Shown here: positions 45,801 through 54,430 of the stretch, in pieces
Numbering within the stretch: position 1 is the first letter of the stretch
Layout of the letters: every line of letters starts with the position of its first letter
DNA from: Lewinellaceae bacterium
GTDB lineage: Bacteria > Bacteroidota > Bacteroidia > Chitinophagales > Saprospiraceae
Assembly (NCBI GenBank): GCA_024644235.1
Contig: JAHELJ010000012.1
Span: forward strand, 47,742-111,741
Reading direction: 5' to 3'
DNA length: 64,000 nt
Program-made: the position numbers and the translations under genes
The notes under the pieces: model-generated
Told to the model about the DNA's origin: nothing
The model's database searches: none
The model's input: only the letters and a program-made list of their open reading frames with translations

Positions 45801-48020
45801 ATTGCTCCATCCTCCCCCAATCTGTTCGTAGACATCGATATGCTGATACAAGTCAGCTATTTGGCTTTCGCTCAGCTCAGACCCACACGTAGCATTACCA
45901 CGAATCATGCAGCCCAAGGAAGGATGCAAATTTGTTTGAAGGAACTTCGCAGACAGATCTAAATCGGCCTCAGTGAAAGATGCAGGGTTGTAAACATTTT
46001 CTAGGGTGCAATCGAGATCGTAGTCGAGAAAACAACTTTCAAATACTTTACGAAATTCCTGAGCTGTAAATCCTGGTGTGTTATTACACTGCAGTGTCGT
46101 CCACTTCAACAAATCATAGAGCCAGGCATTGTAGACAAGTTGAGTACAGGCGCCCCCGTCATTTGCCAGCCATTCCAGAGTCTTGGCATAGTGCGCTTCC
46201 ACCGGGTCCAGCGTTTTATCCGGATTTAATTTCGCTTGCCAGATGGTGTCGCTGTGTTCACCCACACAGCACCAATCCACACTATCGCAGAGATCAATAC
46301 ATGCAATATACCAATCGGTCCTGCGTGCCAACAACAAGTTGACCCCACAATTGTCCCAGCTCCCTTCATCGAAGACTTCTGCATCCACCCAGACCTTTTT
46401 GGATCCCTCAGTGGTGCCTGTCGACCCTCCAGGCAATGTCACATTTACTCCTTTGTCCGCCACTGCAACCGGCTTCGTCTCATCTTTAATTAAAATATAG
46501 CAGTACCATACTTCAGTGTTGTGACAAGCGTCTACAACTTCATATTTGACCTGATGCGGCTGCCCATCGGCTCTCGTCAGCAAAGTCAACTGATCCCTTA
46601 ACTCAAACCGGGTACCACCAGCGATCTCACCGCAGGAACCTTCATCCGTCATCAGCCAGGTGCCAATTCCATCGATGGAGACCTTGACTTGTTTTATTCC
46701 AGACCAATCATCTTTAGCACAAATTGCAGGAAGTTGCACCCGGGCACCACAATCATGAGTTCCACTAGGTACAATTATGACTGGCTGAGTCTCGCCACAT
46801 GTCGTCGATCCTTCTGTGGCTGGAGTCAGATAACAGTGACCCTCCTCCTCTCCACTACAGGATGGCTCGATCAAGCGATCCTCCGGACCCAAATCGTAAA
46901 TACATCTGGCAACAGGAGCTACGGTGTCAAAATCGGTAATCCAGAAGCTACACCTCCAATAGCCCGGACCAACGGATTCAAAGGCATTGGGGGAACCTGG
47001 GCCATCCGCGGAAGGTTCCACCGTACACACATCTTCCGCAGAACCGAAACAATTCTGCTTGAGCTCAATATCCACTTTGTATTGTGGGTTACAGGCATCA
47101 TTGAACCTTTGTTGATCGACATGGACCAGCACCCCACATTTCGAATCGAAAGTTCGCGGTCGGAATAACAAGGACCGGTTTGTACTACCACCGGTACTCA
47201 GAATGCTCAACAAAAAGATTTGATCGCAATCGGGACCAGCTACTCCGGAAATAGGATCTATTTCTGGAACTAGCCAATAAGGACCAGCCGATCCAAAACC
47301 ACAATAAACCGTATCCGATTCAGCGCAATAGATATTAACAGCCGTTAGCTCCGGCATCCTCAGAACAATAACAGTATCCACGGCCGACCGTCGCTCCCCT
47401 TCTTTTGTAGTAGCCTCAAACTCTCGCAAGATTATCTTAGCCGTGTCCGATCCTGGTACACAGTCGAAGGGTATTGTCCAGTCAGCCACGAAGGTGGCAG
47501 CAACTGTCCCTGCCTCACATGGAACATATACCGGCTTGTAACCCCCATAAAACTCGTCAAGATAATATTGTACGTCCTCTACCGCCCTGTCATCACAGCG
47601 AAGGAAAAACCGGTTGCTATCAAATTGGGGTGCCCCTGACTTGAAGCTAAGGTTACTGGCAGAAGATCCTAATCCATTTGAAATCCAGAGAGTCACTTCT
47701 TTGCCCAGCAATGAACAAGGATCCTCTATCATGACGTACACTTCACTGCCAGGATCATCCGAACTTCCGCTCTGTAGTGGACTACCAAATGGACCTCGAA
47801 GCTCATATTTTACCGGTAGAGCACAATGAGCATTTGTAAGGACTTCACTCCATGAAATCCTGCTAAACCAAGTACCTTCTGATTGATCAAGCTGGATACT
47901 GGCGTTTACATCATGACAATTGGGAGAGCACGATGGGGGTAGTTCAGCACCCAACGACTCCGCGGGGAAATAGGCGAGCGCACTCAAGCAGAGCACTGCC
48001 AAGGCTAGCGTTTTGGTCAT
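42894..48020 (-). CDS. Giant Cys-rich T9SS-secreted protein with dockerin-like and cohesin-like parts
   Basis: A 1708-residue surface or secreted protein. A signal peptide covers about 1-25. Residues 26 to about 1270 are a long acidic Cys-rich array of beta-sandwich-type units without obvious identical repeats; phrases like DTVAPICTITDN, DKAPISIEK and DETKPVAVADK recur at unit starts, as in HYR/Ig-like adhesins. Around 1300-1360 is a carboxypeptidase-regulatory-like fold. At about 1360-1420 there are two dockerin-like Ca-binding repeats (GDDLDGVSTMD and ADIDDNGVINLLD). About 1495-1620 resembles a cohesin or CBM-like sandwich (QMTLKFDPEVLTFLGDG). The last 85 residues are a T9SS type A sorting domain. 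No enzyme motif is visible, so adhesion or matrix structure is the best guess. Own terminator. Confidence 0.82.
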   Translation of the reverse strand: MTKTLALAVLCLSALAYFPAESLGAELPPSCSPNCHDVNASIQLDQSEGTWFSRISWSEVLTNAHCALPVKYELRGPFGSPLQSGSSDDPGSEVYVMIEDPCSLLGKEVTLWISNGLGSSASNLSFKSGAPQFDSNRFFLRCDDRAVEDVQYYLDEFYGGYKPVYVPCEAGTVAATFVADWTIPFDCVPGSDTAKIILREFEATTKEGERRSAVDTVIVLRMPELTAVNIYCAESDTVYCGFGSAGPYWLVPEIDPISGVAGPDCDQIFLLSILSTGGSTNRSLLFRPRTFDSKCGVLVHVDQQRFNDACNPQYKVDIELKQNCFGSAEDVCTVEPSADGPGSPNAFESVGPGYWRCSFWITDFDTVAPVARCIYDLGPEDRLIEPSCSGEEEGHCYLTPATEGSTTCGETQPVIIVPSGTHDCGARVQLPAICAKDDWSGIKQVKVSIDGIGTWLMTDEGSCGEIAGGTRFELRDQLTLLTRADGQPHQVKYEVVDACHNTEVWYCYILIKDETKPVAVADKGVNVTLPGGSTGTTEGSKKVWVDAEVFDEGSWDNCGVNLLLARRTDWYIACIDLCDSVDWCCVGEHSDTIWQAKLNPDKTLDPVEAHYAKTLEWLANDGGACTQLVYNAWLYDLLKWTTLQCNNTPGFTAQEFRKVFESCFLDYDLDCTLENVYNPASFTEADLDLSAKFLQTNLHPSLGCMIRGNATCGSELSESQIADLYQHIDVYEQIGGGWSNAVPFDCSDACGPVTVEILVMDYWCNWSKAWTDVWVEDKAPISIEKDVVDGQVYCATYKSARYAYPGEIHPVSLAYIVEQAEAGDLVAVDLLDEIFGTYQKVWIDPYGNYVDESGNEVEYEIPFSDSTCACDSEEVPMRVHDEHLGYQWVDVEVDTCYFQAEEKEFTKGLIAVNCAENVFCHQEIWSEFDHCGEGYIFRKFKIWQGCPDGPHAPDTLFRFQKIFVGNECDLEKGMFELPYDTTVFACGITYDPEGSGNVVGEAAPEIIGTPVYRFDDDCRIVGIAHQDKVFKILGGDAACYKIIRTWYLADWCTAGGEPSDDEWFMDDQFVDAVHTQKIIVQDTVAPICTITDNLIDGLGETEASCEFTYDAVIDAADLCGIIDLRWELKNISKDPAEMVQDGDATFDDLVEGTLPISVSGLLTGSYKLIVEVRDDCQNESFCEKEFEVRAGKKPTPVCLTSLVVELNPMDTDQDGVFDTAMAMVWAEEYNSSSESACDDSSLEFFLELLDGTGDDVLGDDDVNYLELGCDQVGMNLVRLYVRSASGTYDFCDVFLIVQDNNGVCITDFSNVLGNIFTTDQLPVANVNVNGLSTSTDQNMTTGPDGLYSFEFNFDENVTITPERDGDDLDGVSTMDVILVSQHLFNTNPITDPYRRIAADIDDNGVINLLDQLQIFALVRGDVTEWAFVDSWRFVRKSYMFTTATPEAEDYQVVAFFIADQATIQENFVAIKMGDLDLDRLTSRAPRSITSKVLEVEDFEFRAGEEIRVALHSVELLETIGSQMTLKFDPEVLTFLGDGDGIISQENFGVRRLNEGLITVGWHENGQLVDLRSKPLLELKFEAKQSGKLSDHFTIGNSPTHSEIYPALYEKYALSLRFTSQKTGWSVEPAAPNPMTTLSTIEISIPESGLVDLSIYDAVGRLVHQKSKNYGSGRNAIQLDRDHFGAPGLYYYQIRYKETSETKKLIVSP

Positions 48021-48410
48021 TAAATATCGATCGGTTAATTCGCTAGCAAGTTAAGAATATGTATTAATATTTTTAAATATAAATTTTATGAAAATTCATA
48101 CGTCCAACATAATGAGTAATTTATAGAGCATAATTTTAAAAAATGGAACAATTGTGTAATGCGTTCTACACATTGCAAAGTTTTAAATATGAATGAGATA
48201 GGATCTTGTTTCTGAAGTATCAATCGAATCGTAAGCGAAATGGGAACAGTAACCTTTCCCATCAATAATCCACTTCACGATTACATTTTTAGATTATGTT
48301 TATTTGAGACTTCATCTTTGAGTGGTAGAGGGAGGTGTGTCGATAGGCCGTATTGAAATACCCCCGAAAACGTGGCAAACAAACTCTTTGTAACTAGTCC
48401 GATTAGTTTT
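48021..48410. other. AT-rich gap upstream of the giant T9SS gene
   Basis: About 390 bases with no gene. The half next to 48021 is very AT-rich (ATTAATATTTTTAAATATAA type) and must hold the minus-strand promoter of the giant gene, though no perfect TAnnTTTG match is present. The rest shows nothing I can interpret. Confidence 0.5.
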
Positions 48411-48729
48411 ATGAAACACCTGCTTATCATCTCAACATTAGCACTATTCAATGCATGTACTCCCGCATCTTTCACGAAATATATCACCTCTTTATCATGC
48501 TGATCAAGTGACGAAGCCGCTTCTGGTTTTGCAGGGCAGCAACGATCCTCGGGTGCTTCAGGTAGAGTCTGATGAAATTTTCGCTGCTGTAAGAAATCAT
48601 GGAGTTCCGGTAGAGTATATTCTTTTCGAAGATGAGGGTCATGGCTTCGTTAAGAAAGAAATTCAGATTGAAGGCTACGGGAAAGCGTTGGCTTTTCTCG
48701 AAAAGCATTTAAGTGAACACCTGAATTAG
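48411..48729 (+). pseudogene. Deletion remnant of an S9-family peptidase (DPP/acylaminoacyl type)
   Basis: Two ends of one gene appear to be joined here without the middle. From ATG 48411 a lipoprotein signal is readable, MKHLLIISTLALFNACTPAS, then the frame stops at 48501-48503. In the next frame, from about 48478, the sequence is the last 83 or so residues of a prolyl-oligopeptidase-type serine peptidase: NISPLYHADQVTKPLLVLQG, NDPRV with the catalytic Asp, and DEGHGFVKKE with the catalytic His. The Ser nucleophile region (GxSxGG) and the propeller are absent. A start at 48451 would give a 92-residue product with no function. An internal deletion of perhaps 1.5 kb or more plus a frameshift explains it best. 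Confidence 0.7.
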
Positions 48730-49032
48730 CCATCTTTTGCTACTTATCTTACTTATTGAAGTCCTGAAGAGCTTTCTGGGATTTCCCAATTTCAGCACCT
48801 TACATAAAAGCCCTCAGTATCATGTTATTTTGCTGGTTTTAAATTTCTTAGGCATTAAAAAATAATATAATGTTTCTTATGCGCATGGCAGTAGTTGGCA
48901 GTTGGATGCTATCGAATGGTATATGATTTGCGGTGAAAAGTGTTAAAACAGCAAGAGCCAGATAAAAAACTGGTAAAAGATGTGGACAATTCACTGTTTA
49001 CATCCGTTCTGGAATCAAACAGGTGATCAACT
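48730..49032. other. Intergenic region with no visible feature
   Basis: About 300 AT-rich bases between the peptidase remnant and the outer-membrane protein gene. No open frame of note, no hairpin and no full promoter match was found. Confidence 0.5.
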
Positions 49033-49614
49033 ATGCTCAGGCTCTATTTTGTCGTTATTGTGGTGGTAAGCTTGTCAGGTTTCCTAAAAGCGCAAGACTA
49101 TATCCCCCTTGTCTTGAATCCGAAAGTCGGTGTCAACTTCAGCGACCTGGTCGATTTCGATAATGAACAAGTGTCATCCTCTGCCACAATGGGTTGGAAC
49201 GTGGGCATAGATGCGAGATATGGTACAAATTTCCTTCTCAAAGGTGGCATACATTTCTACAAAACAGGTTCTGCCTGGCGGGCCCAGGATAGCACTAGCC
49301 AATCGATGCATAAATTTGCTGCCCATCAGCTCAAGTTACCAATCGGTGCAGGCATCAAAGTACTTCGGATCGACTATTTCAACTTGTGGCTGCTGGCAGA
49401 TGGAATCTTGAATTATACAATTGACGTCAGAAATCGGACAGAAAAGGACTACATCGATTTCAATAAAACAGGTTTGTCGGGAAGATTGGGTATCGGCATG
49501 GACTTGAGCCGTTTCACGATGGAGCTTACTATTGAGCATAGCTTTTCTGAGCTCATTCCTGATCTTTCAGCTAGAAACCGGTTGGTGAATCTGTCAGTTG
49601 GTATAAAGCTCTAG
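49033..49614 (+). CDS. Small outer-membrane beta-barrel protein (PorT/OmpW-like size)
   Basis: A 193-residue exported protein with a signal peptide (about 1-20, ending FLKAQ). The rest alternates polar and hydrophobic residues in strands (NPKVGVNFSDLVDF, WNVGIDARYGTNFLLKGGIHFYKTG, FTMELTIEHSFSELI), ending in LVNLSVGIKL, which fits an eight-stranded outer-membrane barrel of the PorT/outer membrane protein beta-barrel family. The function is unknown. Its stop codon overlaps the stop of the convergent M20 gene within the palindrome CTAG (49611-49614). Confidence 0.78.
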   Translation: MLRLYFVVIVVVSLSGFLKAQDYIPLVLNPKVGVNFSDLVDFDNEQVSSSATMGWNVGIDARYGTNFLLKGGIHFYKTGSAWRAQDSTSQSMHKFAAHQLKLPIGAGIKVLRIDYFNLWLLADGILNYTIDVRNRTEKDYIDFNKTGLSGRLGIGMDLSRFTMELTIEHSFSELIPDLSARNRLVNLSVGIKL

Positions 49615-51197
49615 TTTTTTCGAACCGTAGGGTAAGTGATCCCTAATTGTTCAAGATAGGTATCAAACTTATCCTCATCGTAATAGTACTTCTCCAATTC
49701 TGGTCGATACTCATCCATGATCTCCTTGTTTAGGTAAATCGCCGGCTCGTCCTCCTCTCCCACCATCGGAACGTATTCGGTCTTCATACCTTGATCCTCA
49801 CGAAAATACTTCCAGGCATCATCCACTAAATGTGGCCGGCAAATAAAATCCAGGATGGTCATGGCTTCCACCTTTGCACCGGCAACTACTCCTTTATGTG
49901 CAATTGGTGTGGCCATCGCTACCGCATTAGACCAATGATGTCCCTGCAAACCGGGGATATTCGAAGGATAACGGAGAGTCACCGTTGGAAGTTTCCAGGA
50001 GATGTCGCCAATGTCATCTGACCCTCCACTTATCATCCGGAGCAGAGGTGGCGAAAGAGTGTCTAATTCCATTGCCAGTCCTGATGTATCTCTGGCATTG
50101 ACTTCTTTCTGCAAAGCCCTGGCGAGGGTTTGATCTTCATCTGACCATTCTGGCAAACCCACCTCAACAATGTTATCGTACATGGTCTCAGCGATAACCT
50201 GGTTGAAATGCCTGGGCCAGGCAGATCCTAATATCTTGCGACTTACTGTGGTATTCGTCATTAGCGCTGCTCCCTCAGCGATTTTGTTCGCACGTTCAAA
50301 CACCTCCATAATTCCCGGATAAGTTACATGTCTGAAATAGTACCAAATTGAAGCTTTGGGCGGAACTACATTGGGTTGATCTCCACCATTGTTAATGACC
50401 GAGTGAGAGCGATGTAATGGATTTAGGTGCTCTCTCTGATACTGCCATCCGATATTCATTAACTCCACTGCATCAGCGGCACTACGACCTCTCCAGGGTG
50501 ATCCTGCTGCATGAGCCGCTTCTCCTTCAAAAGTGTATTCCACTGAGATCAGTCCGGTACCTCTTGCTTGCCCCCAGGTCACTCCCAAATTGTTGCCAAC
50601 ATGGGTAAAGATGCAGAGGTCAAAATCATCGAAATATCCATCGCGGGTAAAGAAGGCTTTGGTGCCCACCAATTCCTCTGCCACCCCTGGCCACAGTACC
50701 AGGGTACCGGAGAGTCCCTGGTCTTCCATGATCTCTTTCACGGCTATGGCAGCCAAAATATTCAAGGGATTGCCGGAATTGTGTCCCTCCCCATGGCCAG
50801 GAGCACCGTCTATTACAGGATTATGATAAGCCACACCAGGATGCTGACTTGCCTTAGGGATACAATCGAGATCACTGCCGATGGCAATCACGGGCTTGCC
50901 AGAACCCCATTTAGCCAGCCAAGCGGTTGGTACTCCAGAAATGCCATGCTCAATCTCAAAGCCGTTTTCGCTTAGTATGTCAGTCAGATACTGGGAGGTT
51001 TCATATTCCTGAAAGCCTAGCTCAGCAAAACTGAAGACTTTATCCACCATCACCTGGGCCAATTTTGCATTCTGATCGATGTGGTCCTTAACTCTCTTTT
51101 TATAAGTCTTAAGGTCATCCGACGAGACCTGTCCATAGGTTAGCGGGATGCAATTAAGGATCAACATGACAGTGCAAAAGACAAATCTTCTCATCAA
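49611..51197 (-). CDS. Exported M20-family amidohydrolase (AbgB-like)
   Basis: A 528-residue metallopeptidase-type amidohydrolase close to the aminobenzoyl-glutamate utilisation B group. A signal peptide (about 1-22, ending TYGQ) predicts periplasmic location. Metal-site segments are AIGSDLDCIPKAS, GHGEGHNSGNPLN, the Glu in WPGVAEELVGTKAFF, and a late His in LQGHHWSNAVAMATPI. The dimerisation insert with GEAAHAAGSPWRGRSAADAVELM sits in the middle. Members cleave N-acyl or peptide amide bonds; the actual substrate is not evident. It is transcribed alone. Confidence 0.88.
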   Translation of the reverse strand: MMRRFVFCTVMLILNCIPLTYGQVSSDDLKTYKKRVKDHIDQNAKLAQVMVDKVFSFAELGFQEYETSQYLTDILSENGFEIEHGISGVPTAWLAKWGSGKPVIAIGSDLDCIPKASQHPGVAYHNPVIDGAPGHGEGHNSGNPLNILAAIAVKEIMEDQGLSGTLVLWPGVAEELVGTKAFFTRDGYFDDFDLCIFTHVGNNLGVTWGQARGTGLISVEYTFEGEAAHAAGSPWRGRSAADAVELMNIGWQYQREHLNPLHRSHSVINNGGDQPNVVPPKASIWYYFRHVTYPGIMEVFERANKIAEGAALMTNTTVSRKILGSAWPRHFNQVIAETMYDNIVEVGLPEWSDEDQTLARALQKEVNARDTSGLAMELDTLSPPLLRMISGGSDDIGDISWKLPTVTLRYPSNIPGLQGHHWSNAVAMATPIAHKGVVAGAKVEAMTILDFICRPHLVDDAWKYFREDQGMKTEYVPMVGEEDEPAIYLNKEIMDEYRPELEKYYYDEDKFDTYLEQLGITYPTVRKN

Positions 51198-51235
51198 ATG
51201 TGTTTTTTACGAATCTAATCAAATCATACTGTATA

Positions 51236-51802
51236 TCATGTACGGGATTGGATGGGCTGGAAGACCTTCATTTCAGTAGATAATCCCTTAAAGAGATGAC
51301 TGCCCAGGGGTCTAAATTCAAAATGATCATGAGCTTCCAGGTATGTTACTTCACTAACCGCGATGCCATCTTCAGGAGCGACCCTTTGTAAACGGGCAGC
51401 GACATTCGGTGTGCCCCCCAGCGCCAGTTTCTCTCTCCTGTCTGCCCTGCCAACATCTGTAATGATCACTGGTCCAGTATGAATGCTTATTCGGGTTCGG
51501 AGGTTGACTTCGTGGCGTTCTTCCTCTGCAGTTTCAAGTTTGTCAAGCGCTGAAAGAATATTAAGTCCAGCTTGAATTGCTCTCACACTTGTTCCCTCGA
51601 AGGTCATTGGGTATCCAAAGTAGGCCAGTATGCCATCGCCTAGATACTGGGCAATATATCCATACTGAAGGGTAATCTCCTGCTCTACACAAGCCTGATA
51701 AGACTTGATCAATTTGACGAAATCGACCATAGGCAATGAGTCGGCCAGATTGGTCGATCCCAGAATATCACAAAAGAGAATACTCAAGTTTCGTTTTTCC
51801 AT
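51236..51802 (-). CDS. Stand-alone class III nucleotidyl cyclase domain
   Basis: A 188-residue protein that is just one class III cyclase catalytic domain, with no receiver, HAMP, membrane or TPR part. Metal-binding Asp12 (LFCDILGST) and Asp56 (YLGDGILAYFG) are present, as are the transition-state residues Asn133 and Arg137 (TPNVAARL). The purine-selecting pair is Gln52 and Leu126, where adenylyl cyclases have Lys and Asp and guanylyl cyclases Glu and Cys. The product, cAMP, cGMP or other, therefore cannot be read from the sequence. The neighbours (photolyase, M20 enzyme) give no clue. The Cys11 beside Asp12 is unusual but harmless. Confidence 0.86.
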   Translation of the reverse strand: MEKRNLSILFCDILGSTNLADSLPMVDFVKLIKSYQACVEQEITLQYGYIAQYLGDGILAYFGYPMTFEGTSVRAIQAGLNILSALDKLETAEEERHEVNLRTRISIHTGPVIITDVGRADRREKLALGGTPNVAARLQRVAPEDGIAVSEVTYLEAHDHFEFRPLGSHLFKGLSTEMKVFQPIQSRT

Positions 51803-51844
51803 AGGAGCTTACGACGAAGATAGATCGCTATGATGGCAACTCAA

Positions 51845-53173
51845 CTAACTAAGGGCTTTTTTGTAGGTAGCCAGACAGCGGGCACGGGCCTCTTTATGGT
51901 CTACAATTGGTTTGGGATAATCGTTGGTTCCCCATTCGTCAATCCATTTCTTGATATACTCATGATCGGGATCAAATTTTTTCTGTTGGGACTCCGGATT
52001 GAATATTCGAAAGTAGGGTGCCGCGTCAGTACCGCTTCCCGCTGCCCACTGCCAGCCTCCGTTGTTTGAGGAAAGTTCATAATCCAACAACTTCTCGGCA
52101 AAATAAGCTTCGCCCCATCGCCAATCGATAAGCAGATGCTTTGTCAGAAAACTAGCTACCACCATACGTACCCGGTTGTGCATATAGCCGGTACTATTCA
52201 GTTCCCTCATACCAGCATCCACCATTGGATATCCTGTTTTTCCCTGGCACCAAAGTTCAAACTCCTCTTCATTGTTTCTCCATTCAATCCGGTCATATTT
52301 GGAGCGAAAGGACTGCTGCACTACATGGGGAAAATTTGCCAGTATCTGAGAGTAGAAATCACGCCACACTAGCTCTCTAAGAAAGGTCTGATTAAGATCG
52401 TGAGCTTTTGCGGCCTTATCGCGAATGCTGATGGTTCCAAACCTGAAATGAACGCCCAACCTGGATGTACCATCCAATGCCGGGTAGTCTCTTGTCTTAT
52501 CATACTTCTTGATCAATGACGAACTTACCTGCGAATCTGGAAATTCGCAGTCAGCGGGTTCGAACCCTATCGAATCCAAGGTTGGCAACTGATCCAGCTT
52601 AACCTGGTAAAAGTTGCTGAAGTAGTCTTGTGTAGGATAGGCTTTGAAGTAAAATGAAACATGTCCTTCTTCCGGTATGCTGTGCAGTTTCTCCAGCCAC
52701 TTTCTTTTATAAGGGGTGAAAACGGTATAGGGATCTCCGTCCTGCTTTACCACTTCTTCTTTCTCAAAAATCACGTGGTCTTTATATGTTTTCAGGCTCC
52801 CACCTTTGCTTTCCAAAAGTTGTGATATTGCTTCGTCCCGTTCGATTGCATAAGGTTCATAATCCCGGTTGGTATACACAGCCTCGACCTCATAGTCTCT
52901 CAGAACATCCTTCCAAACCTCTTTTGGCCTTCCATGTTTCACCAATAAGTCACTTCCCATATCCCGCAACTCCTCCTTAAGACTTTGAAGAGCCTGATGA
53001 ATAAAATTCACTCGTGCATCAGCAGGGTCATTCAATTCTTCCAGAATATTCTGATCAAAAATAAAAAGAGGCAAGACTGGATGATTGCTCTCTTTGAGAG
53101 CATGGTATAAGCCAGCATTATCATGCAGGCGAAGATCACGGCGCAACCAAAAGACACTGATTTGCTTAGACAT
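51845..53173 (-). CDS. phrB: Deoxyribodipyrimidine photolyase / cryptochrome family
   Basis: A 442-residue flavoprotein that repairs UV-induced pyrimidine dimers with blue light. The N-terminal antenna domain starts FWLRRDLRLHDNAGLYHAL. The FAD-binding C-terminal domain carries LRELVWRDFYSQIL, the TGYPMVDAGMRELNSTGYMHNRVRM region, and SNNGGWQWAAGSGTDAAPY, all typical of class I CPD photolyases. The length is about 30 residues shorter than E. coli PhrB. The repair-type residues favour DNA repair over signalling, but some cryptochrome-like members look similar. It is on the same strand as the cyclase gene, 42 bases apart. Confidence 0.92.
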   Translation of the reverse strand: MSKQISVFWLRRDLRLHDNAGLYHALKESNHPVLPLFIFDQNILEELNDPADARVNFIHQALQSLKEELRDMGSDLLVKHGRPKEVWKDVLRDYEVEAVYTNRDYEPYAIERDEAISQLLESKGGSLKTYKDHVIFEKEEVVKQDGDPYTVFTPYKRKWLEKLHSIPEEGHVSFYFKAYPTQDYFSNFYQVKLDQLPTLDSIGFEPADCEFPDSQVSSSLIKKYDKTRDYPALDGTSRLGVHFRFGTISIRDKAAKAHDLNQTFLRELVWRDFYSQILANFPHVVQQSFRSKYDRIEWRNNEEEFELWCQGKTGYPMVDAGMRELNSTGYMHNRVRMVVASFLTKHLLIDWRWGEAYFAEKLLDYELSSNNGGWQWAAGSGTDAAPYFRIFNPESQQKKFDPDHEYIKKWIDEWGTNDYPKPIVDHKEARARCLATYKKALS

Positions 53174-53240
53174 AAGAGCTGAAGGTCAGTGAATCGAAAA
53201 TAGTATATTTCCAACTGGTGACCATCTCCTCATTTTTTAT

Positions 53241-54422
53241 ATGAGTCAAGTTCTTATCCAACCGAATCAAACACTATTGCTTGTGACCATATTGGTAGCT
53301 TCAGCAGCAATAGGTATACTCGGTGATAAATACCATTGGTTCGGTAAGGTTTCTGGAATCCTCATCACCATTTTAATCACTGCCATTCTAACTACTATGG
53401 ATATTATACCATCTGCCAGTGATCAATCAATCGAGGTAACAGCATATCAGTTTGTATATGGTTATCTGGTACCAATCTCTATTCCTCTCCTATTATTTAA
53501 TGCCCATCTCAAAAAGATCATCAAAGAATCTGGCAGGTTACTACTCCTTTTTCTCATTGGTTCCTTTGGTGTTGTTGCAGGGGCAGTTTTATCCTTTTTT
53601 CTCTTTCCTTTGGGAATCGAGGCATACAAGATAGCCGCCGTATTTATCGGTACCTATACTGGCGGCAGTGTGAATTTTATGGCGGTTGCAGCGACATTCG
53701 ACTTTGTGCAGAGTCCTCTTTTCACCACTGTGGCTACCGTGGACAATGTGTTTACCAATTTGTTTTTTCTTCTCTTATTCCTTTTACCTGCTTTCCCGGT
53801 AATAAGATCTAAGTTTATCACATATGATGAGACGTATGACGTACAGGCTCCTCTTCAAAAGACGGAAGAACCTGCAATGTCACCTGATTTTACCATGGTG
53901 CCACTCATTGGCTCATTGCTGATCGCACTTCTAGTGGTCATATTAAGTCGTTGGTTATCAGACCTGCTTACGAGCAATCTGGCAATTGGCATCGATTTGG
54001 AGATACTGCTGATCACTTTAGTCATCACCTTGATTGCCAACCTGTTTCCTCGCCTTCTTAGCCGTTTTGAAGAGGTGGCCTTTCAAATGGGTATGGCCAT
54101 GATGTTCGTATTCTTAGCAACTATTGGAGCCGCATGTGATCTGTCTGTGATGTTGCAGACCTCATTTTTCATTATTGGATTTGCCATTGTGACGTTAACG
54201 GTTCACCTCATTATCATCTTAATAGCAGGCAAACAACTCAAATTCAGCCTAGAGGAAGTCTTAATCGCATCAATGGCCAATGCCGGAGGACCGTCGGTCG
54301 CAGCTCCAATGGCAGCAAATTTTGGAATGAAAAAAGCAGTGACTCCTGCCATCCTGGTAGGTATATTAGGCTATGCCATTGGCACTTTTCTAGGAGTGGG
54401 TACTGGGATCATACTTCAATAG
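53241..54422 (+). CDS. DUF819-family membrane transporter-like protein
   Basis: A 393-residue inner-membrane protein with ten or eleven predicted helices, matching the DUF819 (YjcL-like) family. Recognisable parts are the GDKYHWFGKVSGILI loop near residue 28, VFIGTYTGGSVNFMAVA near 133, and the late MANAGGPSVAAPMAANFGMKKAVTPAILVGILGYAIGTF helix pair (about residues 340-378). A cytosolic loop of about 35 residues splits the two halves, suggesting an inverted-repeat transporter. No substrate is established for the family. Divergent from the photolyase gene by 67 bases and convergent with the aminotransferase gene, eight bases apart. Confidence 0.86.
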   Translation: MSQVLIQPNQTLLLVTILVASAAIGILGDKYHWFGKVSGILITILITAILTTMDIIPSASDQSIEVTAYQFVYGYLVPISIPLLLFNAHLKKIIKESGRLLLLFLIGSFGVVAGAVLSFFLFPLGIEAYKIAAVFIGTYTGGSVNFMAVAATFDFVQSPLFTTVATVDNVFTNLFFLLLFLLPAFPVIRSKFITYDETYDVQAPLQKTEEPAMSPDFTMVPLIGSLLIALLVVILSRWLSDLLTSNLAIGIDLEILLITLVITLIANLFPRLLSRFEEVAFQMGMAMMFVFLATIGAACDLSVMLQTSFFIIGFAIVTLTVHLIIILIAGKQLKFSLEEVLIASMANAGGPSVAAPMAANFGMKKAVTPAILVGILGYAIGTFLGVGTGIILQ

Positions 54423-54430
54423 GAACCCGA

